From Serinicoccus marinus DSM 15273 (lineage in GTDB: Bacteria; Actinomycetota; Actinomycetes; Actinomycetales; Dermatophilaceae): a stretch of DNA of 64,000 nt. Positions within the stretch are counted from its first letter, which is position 1; each line of letters opens with the position of its first letter. Location: contig NZ_CP043808.1 of the NCBI RefSeq assembly GCF_008386315.1, forward strand, positions 2,108,001 to 2,172,000, written 5' to 3'. A program made the translations under genes and the position numbers. This document shows positions 9,604 to 19,330 of the stretch, one piece after another. A model generated the notes under the pieces. The model was not told the DNA's origin. It worked only from the letters and a program-made list of their open reading frames with translations, and made no database searches.

Positions 9604-12600
9604 TCATGTGGGAGGCCCTGATGACGCTTCTTGCCACTCGGCGAAAGCTTGGAGACCAGCTGGATCCCCTTCCCTTAGGGCCGCTACCGTCACTTCGACG
9701 AGTGGAAGGCGAGGATCGCCTACCACTCGCAGCCGCTCAAGATTTGGCGAGAAGGACCAAGGTCCTGTCGACACACCCTTGCTCAAGAGAGCCTGCAACT
9801 CCGACCTCGCCGAGTCGCGGTCCTCCACTGAATGCGCAAAGAGGTACAGCCACAATTCGGCACGAAGCTCCTCGTTAGCAGGGTCTTCACTCAGTCGCTG
9901 AAGAGCGTCGTGGGTTAAGGCCAAACCAACGTCATCGGAACCGCGGCCCCATTCAAATTGAGCCCAGTTGCCCAGGCCTGCGGCGACTCGGTCCTGAACC
10001 CCTGGCGTTTCATCCGTCCCATAGCATGACTTCAGCGACTGATATGCCGCCACCGCTTCCTCTCCGCGCCCTAACATACCCAATGTGAACCCGCGATTCA
10101 CCATCCCCGAGGCAACTCGCTCTCGAATCCCTGGCTCCTCGTCCTCCCCATACCGAGACACCAAGGACTCATAGACCGCAACCTCCTCCTCTCTAAGGCT
10201 CAATCCACCCAGAACGATCCCAAGGCTCACCATTCCCTTGGCAACCTGCTCCCGGACTCCTGGCGCCTCATCCTCACCATACCGAGACACCAACGACTCA
10301 TAGGCCTTCACCGCTTCCTCCGGGCGCCCCAACGCACCCAATGTGATCCCGTGATTCCTCATTCCGGCTGCGACCTGCTCCCGGACTTCTGGCGCCTCAT
10401 CCTCACCATACCGAGACACCAACGACTCATAGGCCTTCACCGCTTCCTCCGGGCGCCCCAACGCACCCAATGTGATCCCGTGATTCCTCATTCCGGCTGC
10501 GACCTGCTCCCGGACTTCTGGCGCCTCATCCTCACCATACCGAGACACCAACGACTCGTAGGCCTTGACTTCCTCCTCCCACGGCCCAACTCGCCCAACG
10601 TCACCCCAAGACCGACCATGCCCCTTGCGACCTGCGTCCGGACCCTCAGACACTTATCCTCCGCATACCGAGAAACCAATTCCCGAAAGGCGGCGACGGC
10701 TTCCCTCCCCCGGCCCGACTCAGCCAACGTCACCCCAAGACCGACCATGCCCCTTGCGACCTGCGCTCTTACCTCGGGTGTCTCATTACCCCCGTATCGA
10801 GATAGTAGCGACTCACAAGCCGCTTGCTCAGCTTCTCCGCGCCCAAAATCGCCCCGCTTGATAGTGAGGTTGGCCATCCCTGCGGCCACCTGCTCACGGA
10901 CAGCTGCCGTCTCATCCTCCCCATACCGAGACACCAACGACTTATAGATCGAGACCTCCTTCTTTCGAAATCCCAACCCACCCAAGGTCACCCCGAGCGC
11001 AACCATCCCACTGGCGACCTGTGCCCTGATCGATGGTGCCTCATCATCCCCATACCGAGACACTAACGACTCGTAGACCTTGACCTCATCCTGTTCACGG
11101 CCCATCCCCCCAAACGTGATCGCGAGGTTCCTCATCCCTGCAGCGACCCGCTCCCGGACACCCAGCCTCTCATCCTCTCCATAGCGAGAGACCAACAACT
11201 CATAGGCCGCAACCTCATCCTCTCCGCGACCCAAGTCACCCATTGTCACCCCAAGGTTGTACTGACTAACCGCAGCAACCTCCGCGTCTGCGGCTTCCGC
11301 GCCTCGAGCAAACGCTCGTGCGGCAACCTCCAAGAGCCCGGTCGACACCGCTACGAGCCCGACCAAACCGGCCGAGAGACTCGTGCCGGTTTCGATCGCA
11401 AGATCCCAGGTATTATCCGAGGGGAGTTTTGAGGTGTCTTCGGAACGTATCCTGACAATGTAGTCGAAAGCGGAGTATCCCTGGCTATGTCGGAGCAAGC
11501 TAAGGCGTCCCGAAACTGGTTGAAGCGCCCACTGTTTCGCGGCGCTAAAGGCATCGTCCGTAGGAACGATGTGTTCGGGGGGATCATACTCCCACAGCTC
11601 CCGCAGCACTTCCTCGGAAATCGGGTCAGTGCGTCCGCAGCGGGCCCAGTCCACAGCCACCTCGACGAGGTGCACCCCCTCCCAACAAGGGGGGTAGCCA
11701 TCGGCATGCTTGGCCGTCTCCAACTTGCGGATCAAGGCTGGCCCCGCGACCAGGCAGGCCGCCAAGCCGTGCTTACGAATCATACTGACCTGCTCTGCAG
11801 GCAACCGTTCCTCAAGCTCGCCGGGGTCGGTGTCTTCGGCAGCTGTAATGAGCGCAACATTGGCAAGCCGGCGCAGCTCGTCTAAAACTGAGGCAAATTC
11901 TTCCGGCCGCTCCGCCGCAACCACGGCCCCGCCAGCGGTTGCTGCAACAATACGTCTCGGGCCAGAGTTGTGCCACGCCCTTAAATGCTGCGTCGTCAGA
12001 CCTTGATTTACAAAACGCTCAACATCATCAAGCCATAGGACCGCACAAGCCGTTTCCGGAATGGTTGGTTCCTGTCCCGGAACCAGTAGAGAAATTAGCG
12101 CATCAGCATCGACTGGGGCCACTACCACCGGAATCGGCTGCAGTGCCGACAGTGCCTCAAAAAGGGCTCGCGACTTGCCCACCTTCGACGGCCCTTGGAC
12201 GAGCACAATCCAGAGCTTCCCGTCGCGGGCTGCTGCAACGTTGCCGCGGATACGCTCATCGAAGGGGCGTCGAATGTAGGCAGGAACCTCGCCCCCACCT
12301 AGCAGGTCATGATCCGCGGCGGCTACCCCAACGTCAATGGGATTGATCTCGGTGATGGGCACCACCTCCACCCGGAAGCGCCTAGCCAGGTTTTCGCGCT
12401 CCTGTCGGCTCTCGAGGCGGGCCCCTCCCAAAGTAAGCAGCCAACCACAAGCCGTGACGAATCCCGTCACGGCTGCACCCAGCCAGGGCCATTGATCGAC
12501 ACCTAGCGCTCCCAGAAGGAGGAATACGGCAGTCACGACCAGCCCGACGCCGGCGACAACTCGCTGCCGTCGTGCCCAACCGTCGGAGGTCGTCTCCCAA

Positions 12601-12605
12601 TGCAT
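9604..12605 (-). CDS. Membrane-anchored STAND-like NTPase with ten TPR-like repeats (frameshifted)
   Basis: Restored, this is a protein of about 1000 residues. Two hydrophobic segments (about 17-34 and 42-60) suggest membrane anchoring. A P-loop NTPase follows, with Walker A GPSKVGKS at 138-145 and Walker B AVLWLDD at 188-194. From about residue 462 come ten repeats of 43 residues with consensus EEAVKAYESLVSRYGEDE then VREQVAAGM, a TPR-like helical pair, and a unique ~110-residue tail. The frame breaks near 10578, where one added base restores it. G+C is clearly below the neighbours, codon use differs, and no GGTATGCC octamer occurs, so acquisition by transfer is likely. The ATG at 12605 follows GGAGG. 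The architecture is that of signalling ATPases; immunity is possible but unproven. Confidence 0.7.
10261..10575 (-). repeat. Near-identical 129-bp units encoding the 43-residue repeats
   Basis: Within the NTPase gene, DNA units of exactly 129 bp start at 10261, 10390 and 10519. The unit at 10390-10518 is almost base-for-base identical to its neighbours over most of its length, while the remaining repeats in the gene have diverged. This indicates recent unit duplication by recombination or slippage, and possible copy-number change between strains. Confidence 0.85.
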
Positions 12606-12714
12606 ACGTCATCCTCCATCAACAGGCAGCTGTCTATCAATGTCGGGGTTCGCCCCCCCCTTGGTCAACCAGCCCGTGATGCTGCTTCGCTTAGCCCCTC
12701 CCCCGCTGTCCGTC

Positions 12715-13299
12715 TCAGACGACCCCGGCCGCCCGGGCAGGCTCGGCGTAGGCGTGCGCCAGCGACTCCACCGTCTCGTGGGCGTTGAGCCCGCTGGGGT
12801 TGGGGACCACCCACAGCTCGGCACCCTCGAGCTGCTCGGGCTGGCGGCCGGGCGTCGCCCCGCGCACCCCGAAGGCGCTGCGGTATGCCGTGATCCCCGC
12901 GACGGCGACGACCGCCGGTCGCACCCGGCGCACCGTGTCGCGCAGCCGCTCGCCGCCCTGACGCAGCTCCACGGCGCTCAGCTCGTCGGCGCGGGCGGTG
13001 GCCCGGGGCACGAGGTTGGTGATCCCGATGCCCCGGTCGAGCAGGTGGTCACGGTCCTCGTCGTCCATCCCAGCAGCCGGGTCGATGCGACGCCCGCTGA
13101 TCCCGGCCCGCTCGAGCGCGGGGTAGAACCGGTTGCCCGGATGGGCGAAGTGGGTCAGCGTCGCGGCGGTCCACAGGCCGGGGTTGATCCCGACGAAGAG
13201 CAGCCGCACCCTCGGCCCCGAGCCCGGTTCCGGGAGGAGGTCGGGGACCTCGGCCCCCCGGTAGGAGTGCAACTCCTCCCGCGTGAAGCGGGGCGTCAC
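12715..13299 (-). CDS. mug: Mismatch-specific (G:U/T) DNA glycosylase, Mug family
   Basis: A 194-residue uracil-DNA-glycosylase-superfamily protein. The active-site loop is LFVGINPG (35-41 includes GINPG) and the C-terminal motif is NPSGLN. Mug enzymes remove uracil or thymine mispaired with G. The GTG start at 13299 overlaps the stop of the metalloprotease gene (GTGA), suggesting coupled translation. It borders the low-G+C NTPase gene on its 3' side, so it marks the right edge of that insertion. Confidence 0.88.
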   Translation of the reverse strand: MTPRFTREELHSYRGAEVPDLLPEPGSGPRVRLLFVGINPGLWTAATLTHFAHPGNRFYPALERAGISGRRIDPAAGMDDEDRDHLLDRGIGITNLVPRATARADELSAVELRQGGERLRDTVRRVRPAVVAVAGITAYRSAFGVRGATPGRQPEQLEGAELWVVPNPSGLNAHETVESLAHAYAEPARAAGVV

Positions 13300-14445
13300 G
13301 AGACCGGCAGCCCCACGCCGTCCCAGGCCGAGAGCAGGGCGTCGAGCACCTCCGGGGCATCGGCATACCGCTCCCGCGCGGACTCCGCGGTGGCGGCGGC
13401 GAAGGTGGCGAAGTCGACGTCCCGCGCGATCCGGCCGCGGGTGGCGAGGGTGTCGTACCAGACCTGGCCGGCCCGCTCCCAGGCCCGTCCCCCGAGCCCG
13501 GTGGCGAAGAGGTGGAACGCCTTGTTGGGGATGCCGGAGTTGATGTGCACCCCGCCGTTGTCGTTGTCGGCGTCGTGCGGCAGGTCGACGTAGTCGTCCA
13601 TGTGCGCCGGTTGCGGGTCCTGGCCGAGGGCAGGGTCGTCGTAGGCGGTGCCGGGAGCGGCCATCGAGCGCAGCGCCACGCCCTGGACGCGATCGGTGAG
13701 CAGGTCGGCGCCGATGAGCCAGTCGGCCGAGCCGGCGTCCTGCCCCAGGAGCCGCTGCCGCACCAGCGCACCCAGGACGTCGCAGACCGACTCGTTGAGC
13801 GCGCCCGGCTGGCCGACGTAGGTCAGGCCAGAGGTGTACTGCACCAGCCCGTGACCCAGCTCGTGCGCGATGACGTCCAGGCTCGCGGTGAACCGCCGGA
13901 AATAGACGCCGTCCCCGTCGCCGAAGACCCATCTGCCGGCGTCCCAGAAGGCGTTTGTCGTAGTCGCGCCCGTAGTGACCGTGGCCGCGAGCAGCATGCC
14001 CTGACCGTCGAGGGAGTCCCGGCCGTAGGAACGCGCGAGCAGCTCCCACGTCGCGCCCAGGCCGTCGTAGGCCTCGGTGGCAGCGACGTCGCCGGTTAGC
14101 GGGTCACCCTCGCCGCGGACCAACCGGCCGGGCAGCGTGGTCGCCCCACCAGCGTCGTAGATGCTGCGCCGGGGCGCCGCGTCGTCGGGGGCACGACGGT
14201 CCGCGCCAGGTCGGGGTCGACGACCGGTTCGGCGGGCAGCCGCGCAGCGGCAGCGTCGTGGGCAGGATCGTCCCCTGGGACGGCGGCTCTCCTCCCGGCC
14301 ACCGGGTCGCCATCAGCTCCCGGCGCCCCCGCGTCCGCTCGCTGTCCTGCAGCGTGGCCTGGACGACCGGAGCGACCTCCGGGTCGGCCTGGGCGATCCG
14401 GGCCAGCAGGTAGCCCGGGATGATCGTGCAGCGTGTCCCCGTCAT
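13296..14445 (-). CDS. M4-family (thermolysin-type) metalloprotease, two frameshifts
   Basis: The long downstream frame has the zinc motif HELGH (within VIAHELGHGLV), then NESVCDVLGALV with the third zinc ligand Glu, and HMDDYVDLPHDADNDNGGVHINSGIPNKAFH, typical of M4 peptidases of the protealysin-like actinobacterial type that lack a signal peptide. The N-terminus starts at the ATG 14445 behind GGAGG (MTGTRCTIIPGYLL). The frame breaks twice: near 14283-14300 and at a run of five G at 14187-14191. One added base at each rejoins a continuous family-like protein of about 383 residues. As read, the enzyme would be truncated. It overlaps mug by four bases. Confidence 0.8.
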
Positions 14446-14530
14446 GCCTCCACTCTGGCACGCGGCACCCACAGATCACTGTTCGTCACGTGTCATCAGA
14501 CATCCTCATGAGTGATGCTATGCTGTCACG

Positions 14531-14757
14531 ATGCGCACCACGGTCACGCTCGACCCGGACACGGAGTCCCTGATCCGGCAGGAGATGCTGCGCCGGGGGT
14601 CTCCTTCAAGCGGGCCCTGAACGACGCCATCCGCGCGGGGAGCACCGGCCGCCAGTCACCCGCGCCCTTCCGCACCCAGGTGCACGACCTCGGTGAGCCG
14701 ACGGTGAACCTCGACCGCGCGCTGCAGCTCAGCGGCGAGCTCGAGACGAAGAACTGA
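14531..14757 (+). CDS. vapB: VapB-type antitoxin, frameshifted
   Basis: A short antitoxin beginning MRTTVTLDPDTESLIRQEM, the ribbon-helix-helix N-terminus typical of VapB proteins, and continuing VSFKRALNDAIRAG after a frameshift. The break is at a run of five G (14595-14599); six would give an uninterrupted ~75-residue protein ending SGELETKN. The stop is 22 bp before the vapC start. As read, the antitoxin would be cut short while its toxin is intact, a combination a cell would hardly tolerate if the toxin is active; this favours a sequence error. Confidence 0.8.
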
Positions 14758-14779
14758 TCAGACAGGCCAGGACCGGTCA

Positions 14780-15220
14780 GTGAGGGTCGTCGACGCCAAC
14801 GTCCTCCTGTATGCCGTCAACCCGTCGGCGCGACACCACGAGGCGTCCCGCCGGTGGTTGGACGGTGCCCTCAGCGGTAGTGAGACGGTCGGGTTCAGCT
14901 GGCTGGTGCTCACCGCCTTCGTCCGGCTGTCGACCAAGGTGGGCCTGTTCCCCCACCCGCTCCAGCCTGGCCAGGCGATGGCGGTCGTGCGTGCCTGGTT
15001 GGGCGCTCCCGGGGCGAGGATGCTCGAGCCCGGCGGGGCACACCTCACCCTCATGGAGTCGATCCTGAGCGAGGTGGGTAGCGGCGGCAACCTGGTCAGC
15101 GACGCCCACCTCGCCGCCATCGCTCTCGAGGCGAACGCCGGCATCGTCAGCTATGACACGGACTTCTCACGCTTCGAAAGGGTGCGCTGCTCCCGACCGG
15201 ATGACCTCCTCGGTCGCTGA
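14780..15220 (+). CDS. vapC: PIN-domain toxin VapC
   Basis: A 146-residue PIN-domain ribonuclease. The acidic metal site is visible: Asp5 (VVDAN), Asp108 (VSDAHLAAIA) and Asp126/128 (YDTDFSRF). VapC toxins cleave tRNA or rRNA when freed from VapB. The start is the GTG at 14780, downstream of the antitoxin, the usual antitoxin-first order. Convergent with ffh, 29 bp away. It belongs to the accessory stretch between rpsP and ffh. Confidence 0.88.
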   Translation: MRVVDANVLLYAVNPSARHHEASRRWLDGALSGSETVGFSWLVLTAFVRLSTKVGLFPHPLQPGQAMAVVRAWLGAPGARMLEPGGAHLTLMESILSEVGSGGNLVSDAHLAAIALEANAGIVSYDTDFSRFERVRCSRPDDLLGR

Positions 15221-15249
15221 GCGCACCCAGGTGGACCTCGACCGAGCGC

Positions 15250-16887
15250 TCAGCCCTTGCCGCCGTCGAGGTACTTCTCGAAGCCCGGCGGCAGCTTGAG
15301 CCCGGACAGGTCGTTGCCCTGCCCAGGGTCGTCCTCCAGCCCGGCGGCCCCACCGCCGAAGGCGCTCTCCAGCGAGCGCTCCCGGGCCGCCTGCTCCTTG
15401 GCCGCGGCCTCCCGCTCCTGCTGCGCCCGCTTGGCCGGGTTGCCCGACTTGCCCTTCTTGCGCTGCTGCTGCTTGCCCTTCTTGGCGCCACCCCCGGCGC
15501 CGCCCATGCCGGGCATCCCCGGCATACCGGGCATGCCGCCGCCCTTCTTGAGCTGACGCATCATCTTCTGCGCCTCGCCGAAGCGCTCGATGAGCTGGTT
15601 GACCTCGCCGACGCTCACACCGGAGCCGCGCGCGACGCGAGCGCGGCGCGAGCCGTTGAGGATCTTGGGGTGGCCACGCTCGAGCGGGGTCATCGAGCGG
15701 ACCATGGCCTCGACCCGGTCGAACTCGCGCTCGTCGAGGGAGTCCAGCTGCGCCTTCATCCCCTGCATCCCGGGCATCATCCCGAGCATCTGCTTCAGCG
15801 AACCCATCCGCTTGATCGCCGACATCTGCTCGAGGAAGTCGTCGAAGGTGAAGTCCTCGTCGGAGAGGAACTTGCGGGTCATCTCCTTCGCCTGAGCCTG
15901 GTCGAAGGCCTTCTCCGCCTGCTCGATGAGGGTCAGCACGTCGCCCATGTCGAGGATGCGCGAGGCCATCCGGTCGGGGTGGAACAGCTCGACGTCCTTG
16001 ACCCCCTCCCCGGTGGAGGCGAAGAGGATCGGCTGCCCGGTGACGGTCGCGACCGACAGCGCGGCGCCACCGCGGGCGTCGCCGTCGAGCTTGGACAGCA
16101 CGGTGCCGGTGATGCCGACGCCGTCGGCGAAGGCCTTCGCGGTGTCGACCGCGGCCTGCCCGATCATCGCGTCGATGACGAAGAGCACCTCGTGCGCGCT
16201 CGTCTCGACCCGGATGTCGTGCGCCTGGCGCATGAGGTCGACGTCGACGGCCAGCCGGCCGGCGGTGTCGATGATGACGACGTCGTGGTTCTTGCGGCGG
16301 GCCTCCTCGACCCCGTCGACCGCGACGTCGACCGGGTCCCCGAAGCTGCGGGTCCCCTCCCCCGACTCCAGGGTCGCGTCGTGGCCGAAGATGTTGCCGC
16401 GCTCGGGCGCGAAGACCGGCACCCCGGCGCGCTCGCCGACGACCTCGAGCTGGGTGACGGCGTTGGGGCGCTGCAGGTCGGCGGCCACGAGCATCGGGGT
16501 ATGTCCCTGGTCCGCGAGCATCCTGCCCAGCTTGCCCGCGAAGGTGGTCTTTCCCGAGCCCTGCAGGCCGGCGAGCATGATGACGGTGGGCGGGTTCTTG
16601 GCGAGGTTGAGCCGCCGCGTCTGGCCCCCGAGGATCGCGACGAGCTCCTCGTTGACGATCTTGACGATCTGCTGCGCCGGGTTCAGCGCCTGGTGCACCT
16701 CGGCGCCCAGCCCCCGCTCGCGGATCCGGCCGGTGAACTCCTTGACCACGGGCAGCGCCACGTCGGCGTCCAGCAGCGCCATCCGGATGTCGCGGATGGT
16801 GGAGTTGAGGTCGGACTCGGTGACGGTGCCCTTGCGCTTGAGGTTGCGGAAGGTCTGCGTCAGGCGGTCGGAGAGACTGGTGAACAC
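15250..16887 (-). CDS. ffh: Signal recognition particle protein Ffh
   Basis: A 545-residue SRP54 GTPase that delivers ribosomes making membrane proteins to FtsY. Order: N domain (1-~95), G domain with P-loop GLQGSGKT at 107-114, DTAGRL and SKLDGDARGGAAL, then the methionine-rich M domain (KQMLGMMPGMQGMKAQ; MMRQLKKGGGMPGMPGMPGM) that binds signal peptides and SRP RNA. A basic KGKQQQRKKGKS tail follows. The GTG at 16887 gives the canonical N-terminus FTSLSDRLTQTFRNLKRKG. ftsY lies 1.1 kb upstream on the same strand, separated by an opposing gene. The SRP RNA gene was not found here. Confidence 0.96.
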   Translation of the reverse strand: MFTSLSDRLTQTFRNLKRKGTVTESDLNSTIRDIRMALLDADVALPVVKEFTGRIRERGLGAEVHQALNPAQQIVKIVNEELVAILGGQTRRLNLAKNPPTVIMLAGLQGSGKTTFAGKLGRMLADQGHTPMLVAADLQRPNAVTQLEVVGERAGVPVFAPERGNIFGHDATLESGEGTRSFGDPVDVAVDGVEEARRKNHDVVIIDTAGRLAVDVDLMRQAHDIRVETSAHEVLFVIDAMIGQAAVDTAKAFADGVGITGTVLSKLDGDARGGAALSVATVTGQPILFASTGEGVKDVELFHPDRMASRILDMGDVLTLIEQAEKAFDQAQAKEMTRKFLSDEDFTFDDFLEQMSAIKRMGSLKQMLGMMPGMQGMKAQLDSLDEREFDRVEAMVRSMTPLERGHPKILNGSRRARVARGSGVSVGEVNQLIERFGEAQKMMRQLKKGGGMPGMPGMPGMGGAGGGAKKGKQQQRKKGKSGNPAKRAQQEREAAAKEQAARERSLESAFGGGAAGLEDDPGQGNDLSGLKLPPGFEKYLDGGKG

Positions 16888-16981
16888 CCGCCCTACGATA
16901 CGTGCCGCGCGGCGCCGACCGGTCCGCCGCTGGGTCACCTCCGGCGCGCACCGGGCCCCTCCGGCTGCGCATACTGGGCCC

Positions 16982-17923
16982 GTGCCCTCCCCCCGACTCG
17001 CCGAGCAGGCCCGCAACCGCCTCGCCGAGGCGCTGCGGCAGCGGGTGGCGGGACCGGACGCCGCACCCCGGGCCGCGGCCATCTGGCTGGCTCCGGGAGA
17101 GCGCCGGTTCGTCCCCTCCGACCCGATCTGCCGGGTGCATGGCCACGCCGGGATGTATGCCGGGGGCATCCGCGCGCTGCTCCTCCAGGCGTTGCACCCG
17201 TTGGCGATGGCCGGCGTGGGCGAGCACTCCGGCTACCGCGGCGACCCGTGGGGCCGGCTGCAACGCACGAGCGAGTTCATCGCGATGACGACCTACGGGC
17301 CGGTGGACTCCGCGCAACGCGTGATCGACCGGATCAACAGGGTGCACCGCACGGTCAGGGGGACCGCGACGGACGGGCGACGGTATGCCGCCACCGACCC
17401 GCACCTGCTGCGCTGGGTGCACGTCGCCGAGATCGACAGCTTCCTCCTGGCCCACCAGCACTACGCGCGGACCCCGCTCACTCCCACCGAGGCGGACCGC
17501 TACGTCGACCAGGCGGCGTGGGCCGCCGAGGAGCTCGGGGTGCTCGACCCGCCGCGCACGGCGCGGGGTCTGGCCGAGTCGCTCGCGGCATACCGGCCCG
17601 AGCTGGAGGCCAGCGAGGGGGCGCTCGACGTCGCCCGCTTCCTGCTGGCCGAGCCGCCGCTGCCGTGGGCCGCGCGACCCGGATTCTGGATGCTCGCCGC
17701 CGGCGCGGTGCAGATGCTGCCCGGGTATGCCCGCGACCTGCTCGGGCTGCGTCTGCCGGGGCCGCTGCGCGCCCTGGAGCGACCCGCGCTGGCGGCGCTC
17801 GACCCGCTCGGCCGGCTCGGGACCGCGGCGGTCGGCTGGGCGCTCAGCAGTCCTGACGACCCGCGCAACTCACCCCAGAGCTCGGCCGTCGTCGACCGCA
17901 CCGCCCGGGCACCCCACTCCTAG
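16982..17923 (+). CDS. DUF2236 / MpaB-type oxygenase family protein
   Basis: A 313-residue protein of the oxygenase-MpaB/DUF2236 family, common in Actinobacteria. The signature region is RVHGHAGMYAGGIRALLLQALHPLAMAGV, followed by HSGYRGDPWGRLQRTSEFIAMTTYG; conserved histidines here bind haem in characterised relatives (latex-clearing protein, Mpa pathway). The substrate is unknown. GTG start at 16982. Divergent from ffh by 94 bp and convergent with ftsY. Three GGTATGCC-type octamers lie in the frame (17382, 17587, 17724), using TAT and GCA codons that are otherwise scarce. Confidence 0.75.
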   Translation: MPSPRLAEQARNRLAEALRQRVAGPDAAPRAAAIWLAPGERRFVPSDPICRVHGHAGMYAGGIRALLLQALHPLAMAGVGEHSGYRGDPWGRLQRTSEFIAMTTYGPVDSAQRVIDRINRVHRTVRGTATDGRRYAATDPHLLRWVHVAEIDSFLLAHQHYARTPLTPTEADRYVDQAAWAAEELGVLDPPRTARGLAESLAAYRPELEASEGALDVARFLLAEPPLPWAARPGFWMLAAGAVQMLPGYARDLLGLRLPGPLRALERPALAALDPLGRLGTAAVGWALSSPDDPRNSPQSSAVVDRTARAPHS

Positions 17924-17960
17924 CCGTCAGCCGTCAGCCGTCAGCCGTCAGCCGACGATC
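17923..17960. repeat. Four tandem GCCGTCA heptamers and a copy of the ftsY end
   Basis: Directly after the DUF2236 stop, GCCGTCA is repeated four times (17923-17950) and runs into GTCAGCCGACGATC (17947-17960). The same 14-mer recurs at 18032-18045 over the ftsY stop codon. This looks like slippage or a short duplication of the ftsY 3' end in the spacer between convergent genes. Confidence 0.7.
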
Positions 17961-18032
17961 CCACGGTCGGCTTCCGCGGCACCCTCCGGGCCTCCCCGCT
18001 CGTCCCTCGCGGCTCGTGTCCTCGGCCGCCTG

Positions 18033-19214
18033 TCAGCCGACGATCGCCGAGACGAAGGCCTCCGGGTCGAACGGCGCCAGGTCGTCCGGGCCCTCGCCCA
18101 GCCCGATGAGCTTCACCGGGACGCCCAGCTTGCGCTGCACGTTGACGACGATGCCGCCCTTGGCGGTGCCGTCCATCTTGGTCAGGACGATCCCGGTGAT
18201 CGCGACCTCCCGGGCGAACTCCTCCGCCTGCCGCATGCCGTTCTGCCCCGTCGTGGCGTCCAGCACGAGCAGCACCTCGCCGACCGGGGCCACCTTCTCC
18301 ACGACCCGCTTGATCTTGCCGAGCTCGTCCATGAGGCCCCGCTTGGTGTGGAGCCGCCCGGCGGTGTCGACGAGCACGACATCGACCTCGGCGTCCACCC
18401 CGCCCTTGACGGCGTCGTAGGCGACCGACGCGGGGTCGGCGCCCTCGGTGTGCGAGCGCACGGTGGGCACACCCACCCGCTCACCCCAGGTCTGGAGCTG
18501 GTCGGCGGCGGCGGCGCGGAAGGTGTCGGCGGCGCCGAAGAGCACGTCCTTGTCCTCGGCGACGAGCACCCGACCGAGCTTGCCCACCGTCGTGGTCTTG
18601 CCGGTCCCGTTGACGCCCACCACGAGGATGACCGCCGGGTGCTCGCCCTCGCGGCTCGCGGCGATCCGCCGGTCGAGGGTCGGGTCGACGAGCCGGAGCA
18701 GGTCGTCGTGCAGCCACTGCTTCACCTGGGCCGCGTCGGTCGTGCCGTCCACCTTGACCTGCGTCCGCAGCGAGTCGACGAGCTCCTGGGTCGCCTCCAC
18801 GCCGAGGTCGGAGGCGAGCAGGGTGTCCTCGACGTCCTCCCAGTCCTGCTCGCTGAGGCCACCGCGTGACAGCAGCGCCAGGAGCGCGTTGCCGATGGCG
18901 TTGTTGGAGCGGGCGAGCCGGGCGCGCAGCCGCTGCAGCCGGCCGCGGGCCGAGTCCGGCCGCTCCAGCGTGGGCGCGGGCGCCTCGGGCTCCTCGACCG
19001 CGACCCCACCACCGCGATTCTCGACCTCGCCGGAGGGCTCGGACCGCTCCTCGGTGAGGACATCGGAGTCCTCCTCCCGCCGCGTGCCGGCGGGCGGCAG
19101 CGTCGCCGAGTCACCACCTCGACCGCGGACCAGCGCCACCAGCAGCGCGAGACCCCCGAGCACCACGACGGTGACGAGGGTCAGGATCTCCCAGAGCTCG
19201 TTGATCGGTCCCAC
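18033..19214 (-). CDS. ftsY: Signal recognition particle receptor FtsY
   Basis: A 393-residue SRP receptor GTPase. A hydrophobic N-terminus (about 9-30) suggests membrane insertion, as in other actinobacterial FtsY. An acidic, low-complexity A region covers about 45-90, the N domain about 95-190, and the G domain begins with GVNGTGKTTT at 200-209, then FGAADTFRAAA, DTAGRLHTK and TKMDGTAKGG. It receives Ffh-ribosome complexes at the membrane. In many relatives smc-ftsY-ffh are contiguous; here three small genes separate smc from ftsY. Confidence 0.96.
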   Translation of the reverse strand: MGPINELWEILTLVTVVVLGGLALLVALVRGRGGDSATLPPAGTRREEDSDVLTEERSEPSGEVENRGGGVAVEEPEAPAPTLERPDSARGRLQRLRARLARSNNAIGNALLALLSRGGLSEQDWEDVEDTLLASDLGVEATQELVDSLRTQVKVDGTTDAAQVKQWLHDDLLRLVDPTLDRRIAASREGEHPAVILVVGVNGTGKTTTVGKLGRVLVAEDKDVLFGAADTFRAAAADQLQTWGERVGVPTVRSHTEGADPASVAYDAVKGGVDAEVDVVLVDTAGRLHTKRGLMDELGKIKRVVEKVAPVGEVLLVLDATTGQNGMRQAEEFAREVAITGIVLTKMDGTAKGGIVVNVQRKLGVPVKLIGLGEGPDDLAPFDPEAFVSAIVG

Positions 19215-19309
19215 GACGTCAGTCTCTCAGACCGGCTCGGCCGATCCGCACCGCGCGACCGGCGCCGGGCGCGCGCAGCAGCGTGCTGGGCGAAGTGTGT
19301 CCGCGCCCC

Positions 19310-19330
19310 GGCATACCGTGCAGGTATGCC
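19310..19330. promoter_or_regulatory. Operator-like dyad of two octamers at the ATPase gene start
   Basis: GGCATACC (19310-19317) and its exact reverse complement GGTATGCC (19323-19330) are separated by five bases (GTGCA). The right arm contains the ATG of the downstream ATPase gene. A second dyad with the same 5-bp spacing lies upstream of smc at 24712. The geometry suits binding by a dimeric protein, but no regulator is known. Confidence 0.4.

Noticed and set aside
9604..12605. CRISPR-like regular repeats at 10.2-10.6 kb
   Set aside because: The 129-bp units are in frame and encode 43-residue protein repeats; there are no spacers.
14531..15220. A defence island made of VapBC, M4 protease and the STAND-like NTPase
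   Set aside because: No restriction, Abi or other defence genes cluster with them, and the protease and mug genes have typical high-G+C composition; grouping them as one system is not supported.
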